64,000 nt of DNA from Methanosalsum zhilinae DSM 4017 (GTDB taxonomy: Archaea; Halobacteriota; Methanosarcinia; Methanosarcinales; Methanosarcinaceae), in the NCBI RefSeq assembly GCF_000217995.1, contig NC_015676.1:1595708-1659707 (forward strand), in the 5' to 3' direction. The notes under the pieces are model-generated. The model did not search any database. It saw only the letters and a list, made by a program, of their open reading frames with translations, and was not told where the DNA came from. Positions 20,460 through 28,139 of this stretch are shown piece by piece. Both the position numbers and the translations under genes were made by a program. Within the stretch, counting starts at the first letter, position 1, and each line of letters begins with the position of its first letter.

Positions 20460-20493
20460 TGGCCACTAACCAGAAACAATGAAGAAGTGGCCA
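20460..20493. promoter_or_regulatory. Inverted repeat around the start codon of the M23-like gene
   Basis: Perfect 8-base arms TGGCCACT (20460-20467) and AGTGGCCA (20486-20493) flank an 18-base spacer that contains the ATG at 20479. No Shine-Dalgarno site is seen. A TATA-like TTTATTATA at 20447-20455 would start transcription at about 20477-20479, so the mRNA may be leaderless. The repeat could be an operator over the transcript start or an RNA hairpin exposing the start codon. Confidence 0.6.
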
Positions 20494-21021
20494 CTGAAAT
20501 ATCAATCAGCCAAAATTCCAAAAAATGGGGAACCGGGTTCCTTCTGGGAAGACAGAGGAGACAGGCACCATTGTGGTGTGGATCTCTATGCACCTGAGAG
20601 TTCAGAGGTTGTTTCAATCGAGGATGGAGAGGTAGTAGAGGTGGAAGAAATGACCTCTCCTGAAATAGTACCACACTGGAACACTACCTTTCATATTATT
20701 GTCAGAAACGATTCCGGAATGTTCTGCAAGTATGGTGAAGTTTCAGAAAATCTTGTGAATAAGGGGGATATTATCATATCCGGACAGTTAATCGGATATG
20801 TGGGAAAGGTTCTCAATCAAGAAAAGATTGATCACTCTTCTCCTGCCTATATCCAGAATCTGAAAGCCCGGCATCCAAGCATGCTTCATCTGGAACTATG
20901 GAAAAACAATCCCATAACAGTACACAGACAATATCTTGGAGGTAACTGGTTTGCAGAAGAAAAACCAGAAAATCTGGTAGATCCTACAGAATACCTTAGA
21001 TCCATTCAGGATAAGATGTGA
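20479..21021 (+). CDS. M23-like (LytM/duplicated hybrid) domain protein, degenerate site
   Basis: A 180-residue protein without a signal peptide or membrane helix. The middle has the M23 metallopeptidase layout: HCGVDLYAP gives the first His and Asp ligands, GEVVEVEE and GDIIISGQLIGYVG give the barrel strands. At the second motif, where active enzymes have HxH, this protein has MLHLEL, so one metal ligand is missing. Methanosarcinales lack murein, so cell-wall cleavage is not expected. It may be a non-catalytic binding domain. Transcription is probably leaderless. Confidence 0.7.
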   Translation: MKKWPLKYQSAKIPKNGEPGSFWEDRGDRHHCGVDLYAPESSEVVSIEDGEVVEVEEMTSPEIVPHWNTTFHIIVRNDSGMFCKYGEVSENLVNKGDIIISGQLIGYVGKVLNQEKIDHSSPAYIQNLKARHPSMLHLELWKNNPITVHRQYLGGNWFAEEKPENLVDPTEYLRSIQDKM

Positions 21022-21045
21022 GGAAGTGTCCTGCCTTCATTCACA

Positions 21046-21612
21046 TCAGGACATGGGTCTGAAGGTTCTGGGATCCAGGGCAATAGATCTTTCACAGTAA
21101 CTGCACATGGTTTCCAGATCGTTCCCCGCCATAAGTGCCTTATCGATTTCCTCCTGAGGAGTGATATACTGGGTCATTTCCTCTCCACAATATGGACATC
21201 TTATTTTCAGCCAATCCAGTCTGGTCAGATTCCTTATATTCTGTACCACCATTCCCAGAGCATCTTCATATGTATTTTTTGTAAATGTAACTGGCTGGAG
21301 ATGGCTTATCAGAACAGGCAGTTCCTCACCTTTCTCAAGCAAAGGTATTATTAGCTGACCACTGGCAACTGCCAGACCTATCTCCTGATTTGCGCAGGGA
21401 GATACACTCCCTTCACCAGTAATTATGGCAATTGCACAATCAGCATGCCTGATTCCATAATGTATTCTTTCAGCCATGGAGATGGAAGGAGCTTTTTTGA
21501 GGAGGGGAGAAAAGCTCTCCAGGTTAACAGCCCAGAGTACATGGAAAAGTTCCTTTGCAAGATTTTCATCTTTTTGAGAATGGATAATATAAACTCTATC
21601 GATCATGAGCAT
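21046..21612 (-). CDS. TIR-like domain protein with C-terminal zinc ribbon
   Basis: A 188-residue protein. Residues 4 to about 130 look like a TIR/SEFIR-type fold: DRVYIIHSQKDENLAKEL start, central AIAIITGEGSVSP, and a conserved glutamate E77 in NQEIGLAVASGQ where TIR NADases keep their catalytic Glu. The C-terminal 55 residues carry CPYCGEEM and MCSYCERS, a four-cysteine zinc ribbon. No partner effector is adjacent, so a defence or signalling role is only possible. Starts at 21612 or 21606 (MIDRVYI). Confidence 0.7.
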   Translation of the reverse strand: MLMIDRVYIIHSQKDENLAKELFHVLWAVNLESFSPLLKKAPSISMAERIHYGIRHADCAIAIITGEGSVSPCANQEIGLAVASGQLIIPLLEKGEELPVLISHLQPVTFTKNTYEDALGMVVQNIRNLTRLDWLKIRCPYCGEEMTQYITPQEEIDKALMAGNDLETMCSYCERSIALDPRTFRPMS

Positions 21613-22053
21613 CAGTACTAAGTGTAATTGTCATAATTAATATTCATTTTTTTCATTGAAGTATTTTCCCTGTTGAATAGTAGTGTACCCCGTGTAAAGT
21701 AGTGTGGCTTTTGTCAAATGGTAGATACCTCTAAATATTAAATATCAGTTGAATAATCAGGCGGATTTAGGCTAAATATAATCAACATGTATTGAATGCT
21801 GCTTAACAGCAATGGAATGAAATAACTTGTAGCTATGTTCACATAAGTACCTCCTTGCACAAAATATTGAATCTGGCTCGATTTAAATTCAAAGACAATA
21901 TTAAACTAATATTCATTCCATTGCTTTCATATAATCATCTTTTCACAATGACAGTAATTTGAACAAATGAATACACAAATATTTCCCGTATAAAACGAAA
22001 AGTTAATATTATTTAAGTTACTTCAGATAGCTACCACAAGAGATAACAACAAT
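21613..22053. other. 441-base gene-free region with structured element
   Basis: AT-rich and without a credible ORF. It contains a near-repeat of GTAGTGT (around 21680 and 21700), a TATA-like TAAATATTAAATA near 21733, the long inverted repeat listed separately (21808-21925) and, at its right end, a box-A-like TTTAAGTTA upstream of the tRNA gene. Confidence 0.5.
21808..21925. ncRNA. Candidate structured RNA (nested inverted repeats)
   Basis: Fourteen-base perfect arms AGCAATGGAATGAA (21808-21821) and TTCATTCCATTGCT (21912-21925) enclose about 90 bases. With a one-base bulge the stem gains two more pairs. Inside is a second pair, AATATTG and CAATATT. A TATA-like box near 21733 could start a plus-strand transcript around 21758. 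The strand and function are not known, and the element could also be a DNA-level palindrome. Confidence 0.4.
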
Positions 22054-22128
22054 GCTCCGATAGTGTAGCACGGCCAATCATGTAGGACTCTCACTCCTGC
22101 GACTGGGGTTCAAATCCCCATCGGAGCA
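22054..22128 (+). tRNA. tRNA-Glu (CUC anticodon)
   Basis: A full cloverleaf: acceptor GCTCCGA pairs with TCGGAGC, discriminator A, T-arm GGGGTTCAAATCCCC, anticodon stem TAGGA/TCCTG around loop CTCTCAC, giving anticodon CTC (Glu, codon GAG). CCA is not encoded. No intron is seen. It stands alone between gene-free stretches. Glu-tRNA is also the substrate of the hemA product encoded at 14.1-15.3 kb. Confidence 0.95.
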
Positions 22129-22246
22129 CTTTTCTTTTCTTATTTCAATCTCAATCGAGCTATTAAACACTATTTTTAATATTATATATTTTACAATATA
22201 ATTAATTCAAACAATAAAGCATTATATGAGCATACCATATCACTAA

Positions 22247-22354
22247 TATGGTTATTTTCAGGAAGATTATTGTAGTTCATCCTGCAGAAAAAATGATTGT
22301 GAACATTATTACTCTATGAAATTCAAACTTGATGCAGATCTAAAAGAAATATAG
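22247..22354 (+). pseudogene. Cysteine-rich coding relic without a start codon
   Basis: An open frame of 35 codons with no ATG, GTG or TTG start in a useful place. It reads YGYFQEDYCSSSC, then RKNDCEHYYSMKF, ending in TAG. The spacing YCxxxC and NDCE resembles small metal-binding proteins. A similar pattern (YCKLC, NDSCEYYLS) can be read on the minus strand at 24181-24245. I think both are decayed copies of a small cysteine-rich gene, but chance is possible. Confidence 0.25.
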
Positions 22355-22482
22355 CTATTTACAATCATAACAACGATGCCACGATAAATTTAGAAAATGT
22401 AAATAGTAAAGTCATTTAGCCATGTATCCCTGTTTTGTTTACAGAATGTGAACATGGGATGTCATAAAAAATATAAAGATTG

Positions 22483-22501
22483 GGTCCTCTTTTAAAGGAC
22501 C
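22483..22501 (-). terminator. Hairpin at the 3' end of the PAN gene
   Basis: GGTCCT (22483-22488) and AGGACC (22496-22501) form a six-pair GC-rich stem with a seven-base loop, 32 bases after the PAN stop. Read in the PAN direction it is followed by an AT-rich stretch. Confidence 0.5.
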
Positions 22502-22532
22502 GGATCAACCTTCATTTCACTAAAAAGCAAGG

Positions 22533-23765
22533 TCATGCAAACATGCCCTGAACTACACTTAATTCTTCTTCAGACTTCATTTTATCAACAGCCTTCAGGA
22601 AATCATCCATTGTGACTTCCTCACCTCTTTTCCTGAGTACAAACATACCTGCTTCCTTGACAACAACTTTCAGGTCAGCTCCACTGAATCCATCAGTAAG
22701 CTTCGCCAGACGATCAAAATCAACATCATCTCCAAGACTCATATGTCTTGTGTGTATTTTCAGTATATCTGATCGGCCAGATTCGTCTGGAAGAGGAACT
22801 TCTATGATACGGTCAAATCTGCCTGGGCGAAGTAATGCCGGGTCCAGCAGATCAATCCTGTTTGTGGCTGCAATTATTTTTACGTCTCCGGTTGGATCAA
22901 ACCCGTCCATTTCAGCTAGAAGCTGTAGCATAGTACGGTTGACTTCCGCAGAGCCTGTTGTTCCATCATGTGTGCGCATTCCACCAACAGCATCGATTTC
23001 ATCAATGAAGAGTATTGAAGGAGATTTATCACGGGCCATCTGGAACACATCCCTTACAAGCCGGGCGCCTTCACCTACAAACTTCTGTACCAGGTCTGAT
23101 CCAGACATTCTTATGAAAGTAGCATTTGCCTGAGAAGCTATTGCTTTTGCGATCAGTGTTTTACCAGTTCCGGGTGCACCATAGAGGAGGACACCTGTTG
23201 GAGGTTCTATCCCTATCTTCTTGAACAGGTCAGGATCTGTCAGTGGAAGTTCTACAGATTCAATTACCTCCAGGAGAATATCGCCAACTCCTCCGATCAT
23301 ATCATAATTTACACCAGGAGATGTTATAACCTCCATTATCTGGGCTCTGACATCTGTTGCCCTGTTGATAATAGACACTATTGAATAAGCAGCATTCACA
23401 CAGACTCTGGTCCCAGGGCGAATATCATCTGCAAAATCCTCAGGCAATCTTGTCATGACTTCCTGATTGTTCCCATGCTGGCGTATAAGAACCAGGTCAT
23501 CTTCAATTTCAACAACTGTTGCAATAAAAAGCGGAGGGGATGTGAGTTTATCCAGTTGTTCTTTTAGTGCATTTACTTCCTGAAGATATGAGTTTGCCCT
23601 CATATTAGCATCCAGAAGTTTTGCCTTCATAGATTCGTTCTGGACTTTAAGAGATTCTATTTCATTTTCCAATATTTTTATGTTCTTTGTGCATGGACTA
23701 TCTTCATTTTCATTTTCAATGTTTGAAGATGAGTCAACTGGTGATTCTGAACTTGCATCGGACAT
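22533..23765 (-). CDS. pan: Proteasome-activating nucleotidase (PAN)
   Basis: Hexameric AAA+ unfoldase that feeds substrates into the archaeal 20S proteasome. It has 410 residues: an N-terminal coiled coil (about 25-75), an OB domain, then the AAA+ module with Walker A GAPGTGKT, Walker B ILFIDEIDA, and the second region of homology with NRIDLLDPALLRPGRFDR. The C-terminus ends MFA, where the usual proteasome-docking tail is hydrophobic-Tyr-any residue. Phe in place of Tyr may keep docking or weaken it. Confidence 0.95.
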   Translation of the reverse strand: MSDASSESPVDSSSNIENENEDSPCTKNIKILENEIESLKVQNESMKAKLLDANMRANSYLQEVNALKEQLDKLTSPPLFIATVVEIEDDLVLIRQHGNNQEVMTRLPEDFADDIRPGTRVCVNAAYSIVSIINRATDVRAQIMEVITSPGVNYDMIGGVGDILLEVIESVELPLTDPDLFKKIGIEPPTGVLLYGAPGTGKTLIAKAIASQANATFIRMSGSDLVQKFVGEGARLVRDVFQMARDKSPSILFIDEIDAVGGMRTHDGTTGSAEVNRTMLQLLAEMDGFDPTGDVKIIAATNRIDLLDPALLRPGRFDRIIEVPLPDESGRSDILKIHTRHMSLGDDVDFDRLAKLTDGFSGADLKVVVKEAGMFVLRKRGEEVTMDDFLKAVDKMKSEEELSVVQGMFA

Positions 23766-23961
23766 AATTGCACCCTATAATCAGCATCAAATATAAATCC
23801 AACTGGTGATAACAGCAAAAATACTTATTTTTCCGGATTTTTTTAATGTGAAAAGTCTACTCTATCAGTAGAAAATAGTAGATTAAATGTAAATAAATAA
23901 GCTATATTAGCATTTTAATTATTTAAAAACAGGTTTAAAACAATTATTTTATTATTAAGAC

Positions 23962-23984
23962 AACCCCTTTATTTCCACTGGAAC
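23962..23984 (-). promoter_or_regulatory. ORB-like origin recognition box
   Basis: On the minus strand this reads GTTCCAGTGGAAAT followed by AAAGGGGTT. It fits the archaeal ORB pattern: a short dyad TTCCAGTGGAA next to a G-string. Orc1/Cdc6 proteins bind such boxes at origins. Only one clear copy is seen, in a very AT-rich gap about 9 kb from the orc1/cdc6 gene. A full origin usually has several. Confidence 0.5.
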
Positions 23985-24181
23985 AATAAATTAATCAGAA
24001 GTTAAGATGTATATACATACTTATTTTACATATTTGCCTATAAAGAGTTCATAAACAATAATATTGATAATAAAGACATAATAGTGCTTTAATTCTCCTA
24101 AATACATATGGATACAAATTAAAAACAATAATCTTATATATAATAAAATATAACTGGTATTTTGTAGGAAGTTAAACAACA

Positions 24182-24214
24182 TGAATGATAGATAGTATTC
24201 ACAGCTATCATTCA
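24182..24214. promoter_or_regulatory. 10-pair hairpin upstream of the Q-rich protein gene
   Basis: TGAATGATAG (24182-24191) and CTATCATTCA (24205-24214) are perfect inverted repeats with a 13-base loop, 77 bases before the Q-rich gene. It could be an operator or a leader hairpin. Confidence 0.45.
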
Positions 24215-24247
24215 AACACAACTTACAATAAACCACATAAACCATAG

Positions 24248-24295
24248 TCTGAGGGGATGAATGGTTTGTGATCCGTCATCTGAGGGGATAGATGG
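24248..24295 (+). repeat. Direct repeat over the start of the Q-rich gene
   Basis: Two 17-base units, TCTGAGGGGATGAATGG (24248-24264) and TCTGAGGGGATAGATGG (24279-24295), with 31-base spacing and two mismatches. The second includes the ATG at 24292 and supplies the GAGGGG ribosome site. The first offers a decoy ribosome site. It may be a leftover local duplication or a translational control element. Confidence 0.55.
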
Positions 24296-25293
24296 ATCTA
24301 TCACGAGGCGAAAGGATGAAGATTCGGCTTGAAATAATGGATGACGACGGAACAAAAAAAGCAAATGTCGAATTTTATGGAAAGCACTGGAAAGAGTGTT
24401 TATTAAAGTTCATCGAGTCAATTGAAAATACTCAATTTCCGTCGGCCGGATCTTCATCTCAAAACTTGCCCACCCAACCACAACAGTCTTTTTTTCCTGC
24501 CTATCAACCATATACACAAAATATGCAGCCCTCGCATGAATACATGATACGGCATAATCAGGCATATAATCCTCCATATCTACAGCAATACAGTCCACAT
24601 CACATGCAATCTCCCCCACAACAGAACCCACCACCGGTCAATTTCCAGCAGAATTACACTCCGTATCAGCAGCCATACATGTTTAATACTCCACAAAACC
24701 AGGTGAATCAATCAAATGTTCAAAACATTCCTCAAAATTACCATCACCAACAACAATACTATCAGAACTACAATCCTGGCCAGCAAATAAACAGCCAGCC
24801 CCCTGTAAACAACAATTATCAGCATAATGTTAACAATCAGCAGAGAATGGGTATTAACAATCCACAACAACCCATCACAAAACAGAACCAACAACCCGAA
24901 GTATTCCATTCACAGGTCAATCAGGCAAGCACAGTCCAGCAACAGACTTCACAGGGTACCAAAACAAAAACTTCAGTATCACTAAAGGAAAAACTCAATG
25001 ATGCAACACTTACAATCAATGAAAGACTCGAACTGTTCTTAAAATATGAATATCCAAGAGTCTGGTTTACATCCCAGGATATACAGCAGCATTATGAACG
25101 TATTTACGGAAATATCAAGCTCAGCACAGTTTCAACATATCTTTCAAGGATGTATCGCAAACAACTGCTTGAGAGACGTGGCAACAGGAACCAACGCCAG
25201 TACAGATATATTGCAGATGAAGATGAGACACAGACAAATAACTCATCAGAGTTCGATGCTTACCAGCAAAACACAGGCATACATTTAATTTAA
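24292..25293 (+). CDS. Q/N/P/Y-rich low-complexity protein with C-terminal winged helix
   Basis: 333 residues in three parts. Residues 1-45 are a small ordinary domain (KIRLEIMDDDG, YGKHWKECLLKFI). Residues about 50-225 are a long low-complexity tract dominated by Q, N, P, Y, H and S, nearly free of charge and resembling eukaryotic prion-like domains. Residues about 235-315 resemble a winged helix-turn-helix (YPRVWFTSQDIQQHY, STVSTYLSRMYRKQLLERR). I do not recognise a named family. DNA binding through the C-terminus and self-association through the middle are likely by inference. The tract is coded by CAA/CAG/AAC/AAT-rich DNA, unlike its neighbours. Confidence 0.8.
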   Translation: MDLSRGERMKIRLEIMDDDGTKKANVEFYGKHWKECLLKFIESIENTQFPSAGSSSQNLPTQPQQSFFPAYQPYTQNMQPSHEYMIRHNQAYNPPYLQQYSPHHMQSPPQQNPPPVNFQQNYTPYQQPYMFNTPQNQVNQSNVQNIPQNYHHQQQYYQNYNPGQQINSQPPVNNNYQHNVNNQQRMGINNPQQPITKQNQQPEVFHSQVNQASTVQQQTSQGTKTKTSVSLKEKLNDATLTINERLELFLKYEYPRVWFTSQDIQQHYERIYGNIKLSTVSTYLSRMYRKQLLERRGNRNQRQYRYIADEDETQTNNSSEFDAYQQNTGIHLI

Positions 25294-25313
25294 ATAAAAG
25301 ATAATTTTCACCC

Positions 25314-25562
25314 ATGGATTCAGGAAAAGAGTTGATCAACAAAGGAATAATGATCACTATACTGGGTTTTCTTCTAATTTTTTCGGGTATTTTGTTAACA
25401 CTATTCACGGATGCGGATATCAATAAAGAATTTGGAGGGCTTATTATGATCGGCCCCATACCAATAATTGTTGGCACTTCAGCTGAAATGGCATTCACAA
25501 TGGCAGTTCTGGCAATTGTAATAATTGCAGCATACATGTTTATGTGGAGGAAGCTTAGGTGA
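25314..25562 (+). CDS. DUF131 family membrane protein
   Basis: 82 residues with two membrane helices (about 10-32 and 55-77). The loop between carries GGLIMIGPIPIIVG, the DUF131/TIGR00304 signature of archaea. Function unknown. The stop overlaps the GTG start of the next gene, a paralogue, so the pair is co-translated. Confidence 0.85.
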   Translation: MDSGKELINKGIMITILGFLLIFSGILLTLFTDADINKEFGGLIMIGPIPIIVGTSAEMAFTMAVLAIVIIAAYMFMWRKLR

Positions 25563-25900
25563 TCGGAGCACTTCTGATCATTATTGGATTCGTCCTTGTA
25601 TTTACAGGATTTTTGTTAATAGTTTTTGCAGGTCTTCAGAAAAACTGGCACAGAGATTATGATGAACATGATGTCTATCGCAGATATCAGCAAGAATATC
25701 ATGATAAGCGCAAGTATGGCTCAGAGTCCAATATGGAACAGAAAAACAATAGAGAAAACAGGTCTGACCTACGTGGGGGAGGAATCATAATGATCGGCCC
25801 TATACCGATCATTTTTGGCAGTGATTATCAAAGTGCAAAAATATTGATCATGCTGGCAATTATTCTGATGATTATTGCACTGTTTATATTTATGATCTAA
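25559..25900 (+). CDS. DUF131 family membrane protein, second copy
   Basis: 113 residues with the same layout as its neighbour: helix 1 (about 1-23), then a longer charged, tyrosine-rich loop (about 25-70), the signature GGGIIMIGPIPIIFG, and helix 2 (about 92-113). It starts with GTG inside the stop of the first copy. The pair probably arose by tandem duplication, with a loop insertion in this one. Confidence 0.85.
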   Translation: MIGALLIIIGFVLVFTGFLLIVFAGLQKNWHRDYDEHDVYRRYQQEYHDKRKYGSESNMEQKNNRENRSDLRGGGIIMIGPIPIIFGSDYQSAKILIMLAIILMIIALFIFMI

Positions 25901-26092
25901 ACAGATATATTGATACGATGATCTCACAGGTTTCAAATAACTGTATTCACACCATTGGTGCAGAAGTTAATTACATTGATACCTATACACAATTCTGTAA
26001 AAAAATCCAACCATTCCCATAATAAATTATTTATGGCAGCAATATTATTAAAAAATGTTTAATAAAAATAACCTGTAAGCAAACCATTTAAC

Positions 26093-28075
26093 ATGAACTC
26101 CTTCAAACTTGTATCAGATTACACTCCCCAGGGAGATCAGCCAAAAGCCATTTCGAGACTAACTGATGGCATATCAAACGGAGTTAAGCATCAAACTCTG
26201 CTGGGTGTCACGGGTTCTGGAAAAACATTCACTGTTGCAAATGTAATTGAAAATGTGCAAAAACCAACACTTGTAATTGCTCATAACAAAACACTTGCAG
26301 CCCAGTTATATTCCGAGTTCAGGGAGTTTTTTCCAGATAATGCTGTAGAATATTTTGTCAGCTACTATGATTATTACCAGCCAGAAGCATATATTCCCAC
26401 AACTGATACCTATATCGAAAAGGAGTCCTCAATAAACGAAGAAATAGATAAGTTACGCTTGCGTGCAACCAAATCACTGCTTGAAAGAAGAGACGTAATC
26501 GTAGTTTCCAGTGTTTCATGCATCTATAATCTTGGATCTCCTGAAGAATGGAAAAACATGACCGTTATGCTGCAACCAGGATATGAGATTGATAAAAGTT
26601 CTCTTTTTGCAAACCTCGTCAACATCCAGTATGAAAGAAACGACATAGAACCAGTACAGGGTACATTCAGATCCAGAGGAGATACAATAGAAATTTATCC
26701 TGCACAGGAGAACTATGGAATAAGGATCGAACTGTTCGGAGATGAAGTCGACAGGATCACATACTTCCACCCGATAACAGGCAAAGTCACAAAAACTGTT
26801 AATGACGGTGAATGTGTTGTTATATATCCTGCAAAGCATTTTGTCATGCCTGAGGAAAGAATTGAAAAGGCGATCAGCTCAATAGAGGATGAGCTGGAGA
26901 GTAGACTAGTTGAACTGGAATCTGAGAATCTTCTCCTTGAAGCCCATAGACTTTCGCAGAAAACACGTTTTGATATTGAAATGTTAAGAGAGATCGGATA
27001 TTGTAGTGGGATTGAAAACTATTCCCGCCATTTTGACGGAAGAATGCCAGGAGAAGCGCCTTCTTCATTACTTGATTTCTTTCCTGAAGATTATCTATTG
27101 ATTATCGATGAATCCCATGTAACAATTCCCCAGATACGAGGAATGCATAATGGAGATAGAGCAAGGAAGGAATCTCTAATAAAACATGGTTTCCGTCTTC
27201 CATCAGCGTATGACAACCGTCCTCTCAGGTATGATGAGTTCGAGAAAAGGATCAATACAGCTATTTACGTTTCTGCAACTCCTGCAGAATATGAAATAAA
27301 GTTGAGTGGTGAACCGGTGGAGCAGATCATACGTCCCACTGGACTTGTAGATCCTGAAATCAGTGTAAGGCCTATCAAAAATCAGGTAGATGACCTTCTG
27401 GCAGAAATAGATAGAACAACTGAAAATAACTACAGGATACTTGTCACAACGCTAACAAAAAAAATGGCCGAAGATCTTACCGACTATCTGGCAGAAGCCG
27501 GTGTTAGGGTAAGGTACATGCACTCAGATATTGATACCCTTGAACGTGCAGAGATTATACGCCAGTTGAGGCAAAAGGGTTTCGATGTACTCGTAGGAAT
27601 TAACCTTTTAAGAGAAGGACTTGACATCCCGGAAGTTGCACTTGTTGCAATTCTTGATGCTGATAAAGAGGGATTCCTGCGTTCTGAAAGATCACTGATA
27701 CAGACAATTGGGAGAGCATCACGGAACGTGGATGGTCGTGTTATTCTGTATGCGGACACCATAACCGGCTCTATGGAAAGAGCAATCCGGGAGACTAACA
27801 GACGTCGTGAGATCCAGATCAGCTACAATAAATTACACAACATCACTCCACAGACAATTAAAAAAGCTGTTCAAAAGGAGCTTATTCAGAGCGAAGCCAG
27901 ACAGGAAAGCAAAATTACATATCCTCCAGAGGTGGATATCAGCCAGGCAAATGTTAAAGATATAATAATCGATCTTGAATCCCAGATGTATAAAGCGGCA
28001 GAAAACCTTGAATTTGAGAAAGCTGCAGACCTCAGGGACCAGATCAGGGAAATTAAAGAAAGTTATCAGTCCTGA
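26093..28075 (+). CDS. uvrB: UvrABC excinuclease subunit B
   Basis: Damage-verification helicase of nucleotide excision repair. It has 660 residues. Walker A GVTGSGKT, the beta-hairpin [14 protein letters not shown] that inserts into DNA, the DESHVTIPQ helicase motif and QTIGRASRN motif VI are all present, with a C-terminal UVR helical pair (about 620-655) that binds UvrC or UvrA. uvrA and uvrC are not in the window. The family is bacterial in origin and was acquired by mesophilic methanogens. Confidence 0.97.
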   Translation: MNSFKLVSDYTPQGDQPKAISRLTDGISNGVKHQTLLGVTGSGKTFTVANVIENVQKPTLVIAHNKTLAAQLYSEFREFFPDNAVEYFVSYYDYYQPEAYIPTTDTYIEKESSINEEIDKLRLRATKSLLERRDVIVVSSVSCIYNLGSPEEWKNMTVMLQPGYEIDKSSLFANLVNIQYERNDIEPVQGTFRSRGDTIEIYPAQENYGIRIELFGDEVDRITYFHPITGKVTKTVNDGECVVIYPAKHFVMPEERIEKAISSIEDELESRLVELESENLLLEAHRLSQKTRFDIEMLREIGYCSGIENYSRHFDGRMPGEAPSSLLDFFPEDYLLIIDESHVTIPQIRGMHNGDRARKESLIKHGFRLPSAYDNRPLRYDEFEKRINTAIYVSATPAEYEIKLSGEPVEQIIRPTGLVDPEISVRPIKNQVDDLLAEIDRTTENNYRILVTTLTKKMAEDLTDYLAEAGVRVRYMHSDIDTLERAEIIRQLRQKGFDVLVGINLLREGLDIPEVALVAILDADKEGFLRSERSLIQTIGRASRNVDGRVILYADTITGSMERAIRETNRRREIQISYNKLHNITPQTIKKAVQKELIQSEARQESKITYPPEVDISQANVKDIIIDLESQMYKAAENLEFEKAADLRDQIREIKESYQS

Positions 28076-28139
28076 TATTCAACTATAGATTTAATATGGT
28101 CTGACATATGTCTGTCACCTGACTTTTAACCAAAACCAA

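Larger units (their letters stand above)
22129..22532. other. 404-base region without an intact gene
   Basis: AT-rich spacer between the tRNA and the 3' end of the PAN gene. It holds a short hairpin (ACCATAT/ATATGGT, 22234-22252), a cysteine-rich coding relic (22247-22354, listed separately) and the terminator of the PAN gene at 22483-22501. Confidence 0.5.
23766..24291. other. 526-base AT-rich region with ORB-like box and hairpin
   Basis: One of the most AT-rich stretches of the window, with no convincing gene. It contains an ORB-like origin element (23962-23984), a 10-pair hairpin (24182-24214) and a pair of direct repeats before the Q-rich gene. The only long minus-strand frame (24021-24245) lacks a ribosome site and has composition unlike neighbouring genes. 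Confidence 0.55.

Noticed and set aside
24021-24245. 74-codon minus-strand frame in the AT-rich gap
   Set aside because: No ribosome site and I/L/F/Y-rich composition as expected by chance in AT-rich DNA; only its first part shows a cysteine pattern, treated as a possible relic.
25933-26023. Short plus-strand frame between the DUF131 pair and uvrB
   Set aside because: About 30 codons, no ribosome site, no recognisable motif.
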